From assembly GCA_037951165.1 (NCBI GenBank), contig JBBDHG010000043.1:6525001-6589000 (forward strand): a stretch of 64,000 nucleotides of DNA. Reading direction: 5' to 3'. Under the pieces are notes generated by a model, which worked only from the letters and a program-made list of their open reading frames with translations, was not told where the DNA came from and did no database searches. The DNA is from Lophius americanus (taxonomy: Eukaryota > Chordata > Actinopteri > Lophiiformes > Lophiidae). This document shows positions 34,901-46,032 of the stretch, piece by piece (position 1 is the stretch's first letter; each line of letters begins with the position of its first letter). The position numbers and the translations under genes are program-made.

Positions 34901-35435
34901 CACTGCTTTTATCTGCAGAATAATAACAAACAAACCTCTTGACTGCACTTTCTAACTTTTTCCCAATTTCCCAGAGAAGGGCGGTTTTTAGATCTGATGA
35001 CCTCATCATCACAAACATGTATTCCTAACGGTTGACTTTTCTGAGTGTTGGGATGGAATGTTAGAGGATAGTAAATTCAGGAAAAGTTGAGAAAGGGGTG
35101 AAAGGGAGAGAGGGGGGAGAGGTGAGGAATTTTTATGAGCGGGAGCTGTAGGTTATGGTGAATTATCCTGAATTAACAGTTTGTTTACTTTAGCTAGGAG
35201 GCTGCCGAGTGAAGCCGGGGAAGTCGGGGCGTCAGGTGACCCTGCTCTTTGTCATGGAGAAAGGAGGGCCGGCAAACGCAGCCCCAAATGACTGGCAGGA
35301 ATGTCACCTGGAACAATGGCGTGATTCTCCGTCCATCATCATTAGAGCGCAACAGTCCTGGCGGAGAACTGCTGTGAAAGATTTCAGTCATGTACTGTGA
35401 AGATACTATGACTCTGAGACGTGACCTCACCGCTG
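34901..35435. promoter_or_regulatory. Candidate conserved non-coding island (35190-35400)
   Basis: The core has AAACGCAGCCCCAAATGACT, CAGGAATGTCACC and GAACAATGGCGTGATTC. GGAATGT resembles a TEAD site and GAACAATGG a SOX site. No second copy in the window. Inference. Confidence 0.35.
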
Positions 35436-35440
35436 GGATC

Positions 35441-36225
35441 GAGGAATAGAAGATGAATCCACCTGGAAGGTTCTCCCATCATCTCTGTCTTCACCGCGGT
35501 GGAATTCACGCCCACTGTTCTTTGCAGAACTGCTTCAATGCAGCAACATTGGAGGATTTGATCTGATCTCATCAGGTTCTACCACAGCATTTCAGGGAGG
35601 TTCCAAGTCCAGACTTTGAGCAGACCACTCCAGAAGCATTCAGAGGCGGACTTACTCTTCCACTTGGAATCCTTGTCCTGCAGATCTTCAACTCACAGAC
35701 CGATGACCGGGCAGTCTCCTTCAGATGGTTCTGGTTAAGAGCGGATTCTGTGGTTCCCTCTATGATGGCGAGTCATCCTGGTCCTGAAGCATCAGATCAT
35801 CTCCACAACATTCCACAGCCATCTCCATTTTTGAGCTTAGGTCTAATGTTCTTCTAGAGGATGCTGTGTTTGGTTTCCACCAGATGGAACGGGACCCATG
35901 TCTTCAAACGGTTCTAACTTTCCACTCATGAGAGAAGATTCTCCAAACAAAGTGTTTGTTCTGGGTAAATCCAGACCAGCCTGTATGTTCTTCTGGGTCA
36001 GCCGTGGCCTTCTCCTCACCACTCTACCATGATGCTGTTTCTGCACAGTGTCTTTGGACTAGTGCAGCCATGACCTCTGACCTTTACTGAGGTGAGAGAG
36101 GCCTGAGGTTCCTGCGATGTGACTTCCTGAATGAACCTTCACCTGGAGGAATTCTGGAAGACCTTCTGTGAAGGTCCTCTAGTTTTCCAGGTCTTCTTAA
36201 TGATGTAAAACCCGTATTTTGGGTT
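35441..36225 (-). mobile_element. Tc1-like transposon relic, third lineage, nearly full catalytic core
   Basis: Minus-strand blocks in order: RRPRLTQKNIQAGLD (36020-35970; family pattern KPLLTKKNIKARL), then LMSGKLEPFEDMG (family LWSDETKFNLFG, first Asp lost), QDKDSKWKSKSASE (35682-35640; family QDNDPKHTSKST, second Asp retained) and LPEMLW followed by a stop (35600-35580; family NPIEMLW). So the three catalytic regions remain in order but are mutated. A related copy lies at 54.7 kb. Confidence 0.85.
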
Positions 36226-37135
36226 CACTCATTTCTTTTTATGCCAAACAGTTTGGTCTGAGATGCAAAGGAAAATAGAAGAAACCAGGAGGCTCCACCC
36301 AGTCCTTACATCACTCATTTGTCCCAGTAGGGTCATTAGCCACCACCACTAGTAATCAGGCTCGAAACGGAGATATGTATCTGCTGCTGCTCAGTGCAGA
36401 GACTTTCCATCTGAAGTTCCCTGAAGAGTCAGACTTTCTGACGGACCAATTATCACAAATAAACATTAATTACCTCGTCCTCTACCTCTCCTGGTTGAAA
36501 TACATTTCAAATAAACTAGAATTACACTCAAAAGTCGTCTTTTATTCAATCAAGCCTCCCCGAGAACCAAACTCCTAACCTTCTAATCTTCTAACACCAT
36601 AATATGGGCCTTAGAAGTGAGAGAAAATGACAAATATTGCCCTGTTTTTTTACTACTCTAGAAACTGGGAGAAAAAAAATAAATAACAAAAAAAGCACCT
36701 GGGTCAGTCCTGGTCCGACACTGTGCTTCTTCTGAAAATCCAATTGACATTGCATGAGGGTGGGCTGACCGGCGTTTCAAAAGTCCCCTCATCTCTTTCT
36801 TATCCAATCACCTTTGATTCTGTCAAAATTAGATGCCTTATGCAGATCCTGCTCCAGACAGCGCCGGGATGTGCACCGGCACCATGTTACTTCTAGATCG
36901 GATTTGAAACTTTTGGATGAAACCAGGTCAATTGTTCTAATGTGAACACACCGCCTGGAACTAAACCAGTTTCATAGGAATCCAGAGGAGAGTGGCAGGT
37001 ACTGCGGTGCCGCAGGATGATTCAAAACTAGGAAAAAGACCTTCGCAATCATTTTCATAACAGTTCATGGAACCTGATTTGTATGGAGGGTACACTTATC
37101 GGGTCATCAAAATGCACAGATTGTGGAACCGGTGG
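36226..37135. other. Unique stretch, no gene seen
   Basis: Mixed sequence. 36390-36540 is unique with ATAAACATTAATTACC, a homeodomain-like word. Confidence 0.5.
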
Positions 37136-37140
37136 TGAAC

Positions 37141-37160
37141 CCCCCCCCCCCCCCCCCCCC
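37141..37160. repeat. C20 homopolymer
   Basis: Twenty consecutive C. Confidence 0.95.
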
Positions 37161-37231
37161 AGTTATTTTGAGTAGTTATGCAACCAAAACACAGACTGGA
37201 CACCTTAAGAGAGTGTACATATGTACCCTAA

Positions 37232-37290
37232 TACAGACACACACACACATATGCACACATAAACAAACACCCACACCCACACACACAGTG
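37232..37290. repeat. (CA)n tract, degenerate
   Basis: CA-rich with ACAAAC and CCCAC interruptions. Confidence 0.85.
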
Positions 37291-37756
37291 AGACATGCCA
37301 AAGTTAAATGCAATCCACTCTCCTTCATGGTTTGTTCACGTAGCCAGCGTCCCCAAACGGCTAGCATTAGCATTAATGAACTAAAGAACAAAGGCGGTGA
37401 ACAGGTCCGTGGTAGTATTGGACTCTGCTGGCTTTTTATTGATGCTAGCTGAAAGTCAGCTGCGCTGGAGTCATTAGCACTCAATTTACATGTCTTTACA
37501 GGTTCAACTTTGCTTTTTGATGTGTGACAGCGGCTTCGTTTCATGTCTCTTTCTGTGAAAACAGCGGCGGCGGCGGCTAAGATTCCCAGTCAGGCCTCGG
37601 GACGTGTCAGAAAACCAAAGCTTATAAAGATTTATTGTTCAAACAGTGTTCAGGTAGAAGTTGTCCTTTAAGAGCAATTGGTTTTGATGTTTTTTGCATC
37701 AGATGTTTTCATCTTATGAAACTCATTAGATTCACAGCATCACATTTGGGGAATAC
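37291..37756. other. Unique stretch
   Basis: Contains GCTAGCATTAGCATTAATG near 37361 and a (GGC)n run GGCGGCGGCGGC near 37565. No gene. Confidence 0.5.
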
Positions 37757-38240
37757 TTCTCAACGTCTGAGTTGCCGTGGCAACATGGCGCCTCATGTGG
37801 ATAATAAGTAACAGGCAGTCATGAAGCAGAATGTTTGGGTTGTTGCTGGTAGCAAGTGAACTGCAAGGAAGAAACAGAAAAAAGCTCTTAGCTGTCAAAG
37901 CGGTGCTGGCTAATAAGTCAACACGCTATGCAGTCAAAGGTAGCTAGCTTACCCACGACCCTCTCTGCTGAATAGACCAGCCACACTGTCCATGTGGTCC
38001 TAGTCATGTACTAGTCCCGACACGCCGACGCACCTTTTTTGAGAGGTTTCGATACACTGGATGGCGAAAATTATCAAGAGAGCCTCTCTTGATAGGCTCT
38101 CTTGTTTCTCTCTTGTTAGCATGCTGCTAGCAAACAAACGTCTTCTTGTCTCAGTGCTTTCAAACCAATCTTTATTGACTGTTGTCAATAGCGACAACGG
38201 GCTGCATGGTCCGACAGTTCGTACAGTGTAAGCCCAGCTT
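37757..38240 (+). repeat. Family D repeat, copy 2 (plus orientation)
   Basis: Begins at CGTCTGAGTTGCCGTGGCAA, matching the middle of the 43.66-kb copy, and continues through AATAGACCAGCCACACTGTC and AACAAACGTC to its right end GTGTAAGCCCAGC. The first third of the element is missing. GTTGCCGTGGCAAC (37771-37784) is an X-box-like palindrome inside it. Confidence 0.85.
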
Positions 38241-38262
38241 TTGGGGAAGGCTGGGCTTACAC
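38226..38262. repeat. Hairpin at the family D tail-to-tail junction
   Basis: GTGTAAGCCCAGC and its exact complement GCTGGGCTTACAC are separated by 11 bases (TTTTGGGGAAG). It is the centre of a much larger imperfect palindrome. Confidence 0.95.
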
Positions 38263-38830
38263 TTTACGACCGGTCCAGCTTCCTCAGCCCATTGTCATTG
38301 TTTGCAATGGTTTAAAAGCTCCGAGGCAGAAAAAAGTTTGTTTGTCAGCAACATGCTTAAGATACAAAAATGAGCTGCATGATTATTTTTTTGCCATCCT
38401 GTGTGTCAAATCTTCTTCTTTTTTTTTTTTTTAAAGTTGCGTATCTGGACTCGTAGGTGTCTAGAATGCCGTGGACAGTTTGGCTGGTCTATTCAGCAGA
38501 GAGAATTGTGGGTAACAAGCCACGTTTGACTATATAGAATGTTAACTTTATAGCTAAGAATGCTACCGCTCTGACAGCTGTGAAACTCTCTTATTCGTCC
38601 TTTCCTATTAGCCACAAACTGCACTACTTTGTGACTACTTATTATTTTTACAAAACATGTCGTGTGGAAACTCAGACGCTCCGCCACAGGCGCAGCGAGA
38701 AATAAAGGCGAAGACGTTGGCCAATTGAGTCGAGACCCTACCAAAATTTTTTACAAGCCAGAGACCTTTCGATCATTTGACCGCTGTAGGGGGGCTGCTT
38801 ATCGGCCGTCGTGACCCCACGAATGCTAGA
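38241..38830 (-). repeat. Family D repeat, copy 3 (minus orientation)
   Basis: Starts at GCTGGGCTTACAC (38250), the inverted right end, and runs through AGCCACAAACTGC to GGGCTGCTTATCGGCCGTCG, the complement of the left part. It lies tail to tail with copy 2. Confidence 0.85.
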
Positions 38831-39385
38831 TAAATAATATGCGATGAAAACGGGACTGACCTTGAGACTGAGTCTGAAACATTTTCCTTTTTTGTTTTAT
38901 TTTAATTATTTTCTATTCTTTAAATAGTTTTTGAAAAATATGTCTGGCTAAAATAATTGCAATAACTACCTTTCAACTTATTTTGTTGACACACACAAAC
39001 AGGAATATGTCACTAAAAAAATAAGTTGAAAAGAAATTAATGCAATTTCTTCAAAACGACGGATTTATTTAATACTATTTTAAAATTAGTAAATAAAGAT
39101 TTTACAAATTTTTTTTGTTTAGATCAGCCCCACATCTGAAATCCTTTCACAAACCGAGATGAGTTCTCCTCGTTACCATGGAAACAGAAACAATGTTAAA
39201 AGTTCACAATTAGCAAAAAGCCCATCTTCCGTACTATAATCAAATACTATAATCAAATACTATAATCAAAAGTTGTAAGTATGAATGTATAAATATGACA
39301 AATAAAGTAAGAATTGTCATTATTACTTTTATTAGTATTATTATTATTATTATTAATTATAAACATATTCAGTGGTCTTTTTTAA
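38831..39385. other. AT-rich stretch with short tandem repeats
   Basis: A 13-bp ATAATCAAATACT repeat (three units, 39235-39269), an X-box-like GTTACCATGGAAAC (39172-39185) and a (TTA)n run at 39340-39357. Confidence 0.7.
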
Positions 39386-39389
39386 GCGA

Positions 39390-39660
39390 CGCTTCCTGGT
39401 GGTTTTATCCGGACCATAAAACTAAGACCGAATCTCTTCTTCCAGAACAAGCAGAAGTTCTTGTTTGAGAGAAAGTTGATTAAATTAAGGGGCGACTCAA
39501 AGACAAACATTTTAACAGAGTGACTCCTGAGTGTTTGTTCACTCTGAGGAAGTGATTTGTCAACTGAGTGGCGATTAGCTAATGTTTGTCGAGTCAATTA
39601 GCACGTGCTAATAGTCTCCGTTCACTCAGAGCGAGGCTCGACAGGAGAGGACGGCACTCC
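39390..39660. promoter_or_regulatory. Candidate conserved element with palindromic E-box
   Basis: ATTAGCACGTGCTAAT at 39597-39612 is a perfect 16-base palindrome with a CACGTG E-box between two ATTA homeodomain half-sites; GCGATTAGCTAATG lies 25 bases upstream. Sequence around it is unique. Function is inference. Confidence 0.4.
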
Positions 39661-39734
39661 AACACAAGAACCGGCGTTGGTTCTCTCAACTTTATCCTGA
39701 GTTTCATTATTCGGTACTCAGGATAGAAGAGTTT

Positions 39735-39905
39735 TCCCCCGATCTCCTGCATTGTTCAATCAACCCCCCTGATTGAACTCCTCAAATCAAATGTGAAGTA
39801 ATTTCCACAGTATTGTTTTGTAAAAAAGCTCTGTAAAACTATGGCTTTAAGATATGAAATATACAAAATACATCCTCGAGTCGATTCACACTACATACAC
39901 ACTAC
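39735..39905 (+). repeat. Family A dispersed repeat, copy 7 (head only)
   Basis: TCTCCTGCATTGTTCAATCA, CCCCCCTGATTGAACTCC and CATCCTCGAGTCGATTC correspond to the head of copies 2 and 5. No CCCCCTAGTG box remains. Confidence 0.5.
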
Positions 39906-41085
39906 ATGCTACACACTTCATTAAGGCAATAACTTCAACAACAACAAAAAAGGACAAGAAGGTGGACTGTACCAGAATAATTCTGCTTCTTATTATCTGA
40001 TAGGGGATTGCTTGAAATCTCTTAGGGATACAAAAGCTAACTGGACTCTTTGAGGTAATATAATTTCGGCTGATGCACGATTATGGCAGGAAATCAGAGA
40101 GTGAGTGAAAATGTGCAACCAGTCAAGAAGATGGATTTGTCAGGATCTTAAAGAGATTTGTTTTATCACAGACTGCTTATTGATAGTTTGTTCAACCGGG
40201 TAAATCCAAAGATTTGTAAATATGACGCGTTGGGTCCTCTTATGCTGGCTACAGACTTTTCTTTTATATTTTGAAAAAATATAAAAGATTATATTTTGAA
40301 AGAAATTGCAAAATATAATCTTTTAAATTTTTTTATTGTTTAATTTAGAATTTTCTTTTTTTTTATATATCTATATAAAATTGAAAAATAAATTGAAAGA
40401 TAAAATAGAAGTCTTTGTCAAAGTTTCTTTACCTCCCTTCACTGAGGGTCACGACCTCATATAAAGTTTAATGCATTCACTTTGTCTAGGTTTTCCCTTT
40501 AAATGTATTTATTTTTTTATTTATATTTATTTTTATATTTTAAAATATTTTCTGATAAATTAAGTTGAAAAATAGCAAAATAAGATCATTTGTTTCATCT
40601 TTTTATTTATTTAATTTAGAAATACAAATGTTTTTTTGTTTTTTTAAATATTAAAATTTAACAGAATTAAATTCTTTTTTATAAAAACCTCGTCAGAGTT
40701 TCTGTAAATATGGCATCAAAGTAGAAAGTCGTGAATCAAAGTTTCTTCCAGATGGATTATTTCTGCTGGGAGCTTCTTTTTCTGATTATTCCAACATGTC
40801 CTTATTCTCAGTACGCGGGATCCTGGCGTCAGACTGCCAGCAGCTTACAGGTTTTTTGGGGAGGGGTTGTTTTTGGTGCTGAGAAAACTCATCAGGCTAA
40901 TTCTTCTCCCATTTAATCCACTGGGTTTATACCAGAGTCTGAGACAGTGAACTGGTTTCAGAGGATTATGAAGGAGGACTCGCCAAAACAAAGACCACTC
41001 TCTCTGTCACTGTAGAAGGAGGCGGGGTCATAGAGCTAGAACACAAGGACAGGAAAGTATGAGATTAAGATCCTTTTTTACTTTA
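39906..41085. other. AT-rich stretch, no gene seen
   Basis: 40260-40690 is very AT-rich. 40740-41060 is GC-balanced but unrecognised. Confidence 0.55.
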
Positions 41086-41420
41086 CATACAGTTCTGTGA
41101 AAAAAGTCTCCGCACTTAAAAAACTAAATCATAAAAACTACCAAACTGCCTTAATAACTGGACCTAACCACACCTGATCACCAACCACATCATCACTGAA
41201 GACGGACCATCTTCAGAAGTAGGAACTTGGCTCCTAGGTTTCTGCAGTAGCACACTGTTCCGAAATCAACAGAAATTCCAGAATAGGATTGGAATTCCTT
41301 CCCAGACGGTTCTGAAGCTGTTTCTGAGTTTCTGGGACGTGAAGGATCCACAGTGAAACACATTATTTATACATGGAGAGGACCTGGAACAAAAGTGGAC
41401 CTTAGATACGCAGATTTTCC
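41086..41420 (+). mobile_element. Tc1-like transposon relic, N-terminal end
   Basis: The left edge ATACAGTTCTGTGAAAAAAG resembles the TACAGT(G/T)CTGTG(A/C)AAAAG ends of a teleost Tc1 lineage. At 41305-41400 the plus strand reads EAVSEFLGREGSTVKHIIYT then WRGPGTKVDL, the transposase helix-turn-helix (pattern ISKxLGxxxSTVxxIIxKW). The catalytic domain is absent. Confidence 0.75.
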
Positions 41421-41770
41421 AAGTTCTATGTAAAATATTGGTAATATAGAAGAAAATAATTGAATTAAACACAAATACTGTATTAATAATTTGTATTTTA
41501 TGAAGGAAGTCCTTCAATAACTCACTTATAAATTCAAAACAGTTTATTTCTGTCCAATATTGAGTTAATATTTATTACTTAAATCTGTTATTATAATAGA
41601 TAAATATAATTAATTCATTTGATAGTCGTTTTATGTGATTAGATTAATAAATCTATAGATAAATGAAAATAAATTGTACTTTTTATTTTGATTAATCTTT
41701 CATTCAATCATTTATCATTTTCAGCTACGAAGCCTTCCTGCTCCAGATCCTCTTCCCAGTAATCTTCTTC
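41421..41770. other. AT-rich stretch
   Basis: No feature recognised. Confidence 0.6.
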
Positions 41771-41772
41771 AA

Positions 41773-41852
41773 ACTGTTTTTCTTTTCTTTGTCAAAGTGT
41801 TTTTTTTTCTCTGTCAAGGTGTTTTTTTTTCTTTGTCAAACTGTTTTTCTTT
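41773..41852. repeat. 22-24-bp T-rich tandem repeat, about 3.5 units
   Basis: Unit GTGTTTTTTTTTCTCTGTCA plus AG, with TTTGTCAAA variants. Confidence 0.9.
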
Positions 41853-42126
41853 AAGATAGATAGAGAAAATCAGGCTACAGCCCAAATGCTCCACCCTGCC
41901 TAAAATCCCCCTGTCTGTCGATTCAGGTAAACAGCTGAACGTACAGAAAGAATTAAACCCCACCCAAAAAATCCCACTCCCTTAAACACAACACAATGTA
42001 AATTTGTGCGGGAGTTTCCCTCTTTTATTTACTTTGTGAGTTTGGTTCAATCCACTGAGGTTCTTTATTCTCATCTCCTGCATTCAGTGGATCCGACTCC
42101 GCTCATGATCAACCTTTGATTCTCAC
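41853..42126. other. Unique spacer
   Basis: Mixed sequence, no feature recognised. Confidence 0.5.
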
Positions 42127-42665
42127 ACAGTTACATTTTAGCTTAGATATGTTTATTATTACACTGTTTATTAAGCTATTTACACTGGGTATTATACAAT
42201 TATTACAGTTTTTATTGCACTATAACTACACTGTTTATTGCAATGTTAATGGTTATTATACTCTTACAGCACCGTTATTACACTATTATGCTATTATAAC
42301 ACCATTATAACACTCTCCATTACACTACTATTGCATCTTTAGTACACTGTTTATTACACTGCCATTACACTGTTACTACGCCATTACTACACTATTATTA
42401 CAAAACATTTATTTAACTATTCTTACACTTGTTATTACACTATTATAACACTGTTATTACACTATTATTACACTGTTAAAACACTGTTATTACACTTTTT
42501 TACACTGTTAAAACACTGTTATTACACATGTTATTAGAATATTTATTACAAAATTTATTAAACCATTGTTACACTGGTTATTAAACTATTATCACACTAT
42601 TTTTACACTTTTTGTTACACTATTTATTACACTATTATTAAACTGGTTATTACAGTTATAACACA
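42127..42665. repeat. 11-bp minisatellite, degenerate, about 45-50 units
   Basis: Core unit ACACTATTATT or ACACTGTTATT. The array is purest at 42420-42530, and degenerates on both sides with TTTATTA and AAAACACT variants. Confidence 0.93.
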
Positions 42666-43030
42666 TTTTCAGTTGCATTGGAAAATTTATAGTGTCATTT
42701 CTACCAATATTTATTTACAGTGTTGAGATTAATAATAGCAGGATTTTTTAGTTAAATTACACTAATATGTGTGATCATGAATGAGTCACACACACACACA
42801 CACTCACACACACACACTCAGACACACACACACACACACACATCTGCTGAGGATGAGGAAGAAGATTTTTGAATCTGGTTTGGCTGTAGGAGCATGTGGG
42901 ACATGTCACCTGCAGATTGTCTTCCATTTCCCTGCTGATGATTAACTCAGTTCATCTAATTAACACGCTCACACAAACACACACACAAAACACACGCACA
43001 CACAGTCACACTCACACACATACACGCAAA
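42666..43030. repeat. Region with two (CA)n tracts and a unique island
   Basis: CA tracts at 42787-42842 and 42968-43026 flank unique sequence (42843-42967) containing CTGATGATTAACTCAG and CATCTAATTAACACG, homeodomain-like words. Confidence 0.8.
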
Positions 43031-43658
43031 CTGGTGCTTGTATGCATTTACAAGTTTCCTTTCTATTCAGTGAAACTTTGAGGACACTTTTAAGAGGCTT
43101 TCAGAAACAATAAGATAAATCTAATATGCACGTTCAGCAGTTTCTGAATCTGATTTAAGAAATCTCTGCCGCCGTTGGTTGGACCTTTCTGTGAAAGGGA
43201 AAACTTGGCATTGGAAGGTCCAAAGCAGTGGATAAACCTTATTCAAATCAAGCTCAGAGCCCTTTTAGCAGGATTTAAGCTTCTTCAAGCCTTGAATTTA
43301 AATTTGGTGGTTCCAGATTTAAATTTGGATCTTCACCAAGTCGCCTACAGGCTTTGGCAACGTTCTTGTTACCAGGCGGGAAACCGGTGAACGTAAGTAG
43401 CAGATTGTATCAGTCAAAAGTGAGTCACTTTCATATCCAGTCTTTAATGTGTATCAGATCTGGGATCTTGTTTCAACATGAAAGAGATTGTCATCGTTCG
43501 ATGGGTGAGTAGTGCAGCAAAAACAAAACGAGCAGAGAGGAGATGAGAAAAACAATCCAGATCACGCATGCGTTGACTTCTAGAGAAATTTGGGTTTGAC
43601 AACCGTGAGTGGTCTCACAAATAAATACTTTTTATTGTTGATGAAACGGATTAGTTCA
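43031..43658. other. Unique stretch, no gene seen
   Basis: A 71-codon plus frame at 43175-43390 has no domain and no convincing splice context. Confidence 0.5.
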
Positions 43659-43659
43659 A

Positions 43660-44355
43660 GCCAGACTTACGCTGGTCGATTTCAGCCCGATTTATAATTA
43701 TGAGAAATGAGCCTCGGGATGCCTAGTGAACACGGGGTCACGACGGCCGATAAGCAGCACCCTAAAAGGTTTCTTGGCGTGTCAAAAATTTTGGCAGGGT
43801 CTCAAATCAATCGGCTGACGTCAGCTTATTTTCTCTCTGCGCCTGTGAGAAGAGGGGAGCGTCTGAGTTGTCCTGGCGACGCTACACGTTTTGTAATAAT
43901 ACGTAATAAGTAGTCTTAAGTACAAAATGCAGTTTGTGGCTAATAGGAAACCACAAATACGAGAAATTCTCTGCTGTCAGAGCAGTGCTAGCTATGAAGC
44001 TAACACTCTTTGCAGTTAAACATAGCTCGATTACCCATAATTCTCTCTGTTAAATAGACCAGTCAAACTGTCCATGGCGTTCTAGACACTTACGAGTTCA
44101 GATGAACCGGCATCTTTAAAAAAAAATGAAGTTTCGGCACACGGGATGGCTAAAAATAATCAAGACAGCTCCTTTTTGGATTGTTAGTATGTTGCTAACA
44201 AACGTTTTATCTGCCTCGGAGCTTTCGAACAAAACTGTTGTTAATAGTGAGAACAGGCTGCAGGAGCGGGACAGTTCTTATAGTGCGAACACAGGAAGTT
44301 GAGTTGAAAGGAAATGGCCCCAACTCAAGAATCATACCGTCTAAGCCCGGCTTAA
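43660..44355 (+). repeat. Family D repeat, copy 4 (near full length, ~700 bp)
   Basis: The left end CAAGCCAGACTTACGC is an imperfect inverted match of the right end GTCTAAGCCCGGCTTAAG. Internal GGCTGACGTCAGC is a palindrome with a CRE core (43813). No long frame. Inverted ends without coding capacity suggest a non-autonomous DNA transposon; target duplication could not be fixed. Confidence 0.75.
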
Positions 44356-44585
44356 GAAACAAGATTCATGAATGTAAACCATCTAGATAAACCTGATCAG
44401 TGGGGAAAATCTGAAATTACCTGCTGGTCTGATGCACCGGGATTAATGAATATCCCCAGGGATATTGTCTGAATAAAGAAGACTGGATGTCTGAAAAATT
44501 GAAAAAATAAATAAATAAACAGAAAATAGTAAAATAGTAAAGTCTCTATTCTTCTATCTCAACAAATAATCAACAAACTAATGGA
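44356..44585. other. Unique spacer
   Basis: Mixed then AT-rich sequence with a short AATA run near 44500. Confidence 0.5.
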
Positions 44586-44587
44586 TA

Positions 44588-44690
44588 TCAGTCACCATAA
44601 GATAAGATAAGATAAGATAAACCTTTATTAGTCCCACAACGGGGAAATTGCGGTGTAGGGGCGTCTACTTGCATCATTACAGCAAAACCA
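44588..44690 (-). mobile_element. LINE 3'-end fragment with (GATAA)n tail
   Basis: Four to five GATAA units then ACCTTTATTAGTCCCACAAC and GGGGAAATTGC. Reversed, this is GCAATTTCCCC...GGGACTAATAAAGG plus a (TTATC)n tail, the standard 3' end of fish L2-type LINEs. Confidence 0.75.
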
Positions 44691-45080
44691 GGTTCAAAAC
44701 AAGTTTGCATGAACTCAACAAGAGTTGAGTTTATAAAGAATCATGAGGTTTTCACTCATCAGGTGACCTGCAGAGTTCAGAGGAGCCTCAGAACTCTTCC
44801 CTTAACAATGACAACGTCTCGTGGAAGGATGAGCTCAGCCACGATAATGGCTGCCAGCTTGCAGAGACGCTGAATTTTCCTTCAAAGGTCAGGAAACGTA
44901 ATCGGTACAGCGTCGGTTATCACATTTTCATGACCTGGAATAAATAATGGATGAATAAACTGATATTAACATGTATCAAAACACTTAAAATAATTAGCTA
45001 GGAGGAGTTACAGACGGAGGTAAACATTTTATTTTGAAACTCAAAGGCTTAAGTGAACATCTAGGAATTCATGCTAAAAC
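44691..45080. promoter_or_regulatory. Candidate conserved non-coding island
   Basis: CTTAACAATGACAACGTCTC and CCACGATAATGGCTGCCAGC in unique sequence. Inference from composition. Confidence 0.3.
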
Positions 45081-45082
45081 AC

Positions 45083-45116
45083 AGTCACACACATGCACAC
45101 ACACATGCACACACAC
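45083..45116. repeat. (CA)n with ATG interruptions
   Basis: CACACATGCACACACACATG-like run, upstream of an opposite TG tract. Confidence 0.85.
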
Positions 45117-45200
45117 AACCCTGCTCACCCCCTGTGTGGCGGCTGCAGGCCCAGATTTGAAAGGGATTTGTTTGACCTGAGGAGGTGTTGGCATAGGGGT

Positions 45201-45201
<1 letters not shown>

Positions 45202-45248
<47 letters not shown>
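45202..45248. repeat. (TG)n microsatellite
   Basis: Uninterrupted TG run of about 46 bases. Confidence 0.97.
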
Positions 45249-45251
<3 letters not shown>

Positions 45252-45640
45252 GGGGACGACTCAGACAGACAGTAAAACATATGTCACTCCCAGGGAGGGG
45301 CCATCTTACTAATTTATCCATGGCGGTGCTGCGCCGTGCCAGTCAATAGTTTGGATGGTCCACACCCTGAAAACCTGAAGACCTGCTGCTTTACAGCTCG
45401 CCAGAGGCACGGTGCAATATTGAGGGGAGGAGGACCCCCCGAGAGTGAGCTCGGAAATTCTCCCTCGGAGGCAGAGAGAGGACTGTAGGAGGTGTCGCCC
45501 GTCCGCCGGTCTGCTTGTCTCACATTCCCGCTCCGATGTTTCTATACTTTATGATGGTGATGGCGTGACGGGGAGCCGACACCATCTTTGTTAGGAAGTC
45601 TGAACCATCAAAATCGATTATTCTGTAATCTACTGCTTCA
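45249..45640. promoter_or_regulatory. Candidate conserved non-coding island
   Basis: TACTAATTTATCCATGGCGG and CCAGTCAATAGTTTGGATGG lie in GC-balanced unique DNA. Inference. Confidence 0.35.
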
Positions 45641-45646
45641 TTCCTC

Positions 45647-45670
45647 GGGTTTGGGTTTGGGTTAGGGTTA
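45647..45670. repeat. Short interstitial telomere-like run
   Basis: GGGTTTGGGTTTGGGTTAGG then GTTA: three to four degenerate TTAGGG-like units. Too short to mark a chromosome fusion. Confidence 0.8.
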
Positions 45671-46030
45671 ACAGCAGTGCTGACGGGCCGATACTCAGAC
45701 AGGATTTAAATAAATCCCCACTTTAATCGTATTATCTAAAGTAGAGAAAATTAAGGTAATCACAGATGCAACTTCCTGATAGTCGGGGTCGGCAGTGAAA
45801 AACAAACTGAAGGCGACTCTGGTTCGTGAGAAAGGGCCCTGCTTTTTTATTTATTTCTACATGGGATAAACCAGACCGTTATAATCTTAGGTTGAAGAAG
45901 GAGAAGTCAGCTGGGAACAGAGGACGACAAGAGGAAGAATGAACTGGAATAAGACTCATCACAGACAAATAGCCGGTAGAGAAACATCAAGAATTAAAGC
46001 TGTACTAAACTGGGGGTCTATGTGTTTGTC
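45671..46030. other. Unique spacer
   Basis: Mixed sequence, no feature recognised. Confidence 0.5.
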
Positions 46031-46032
46031 AG

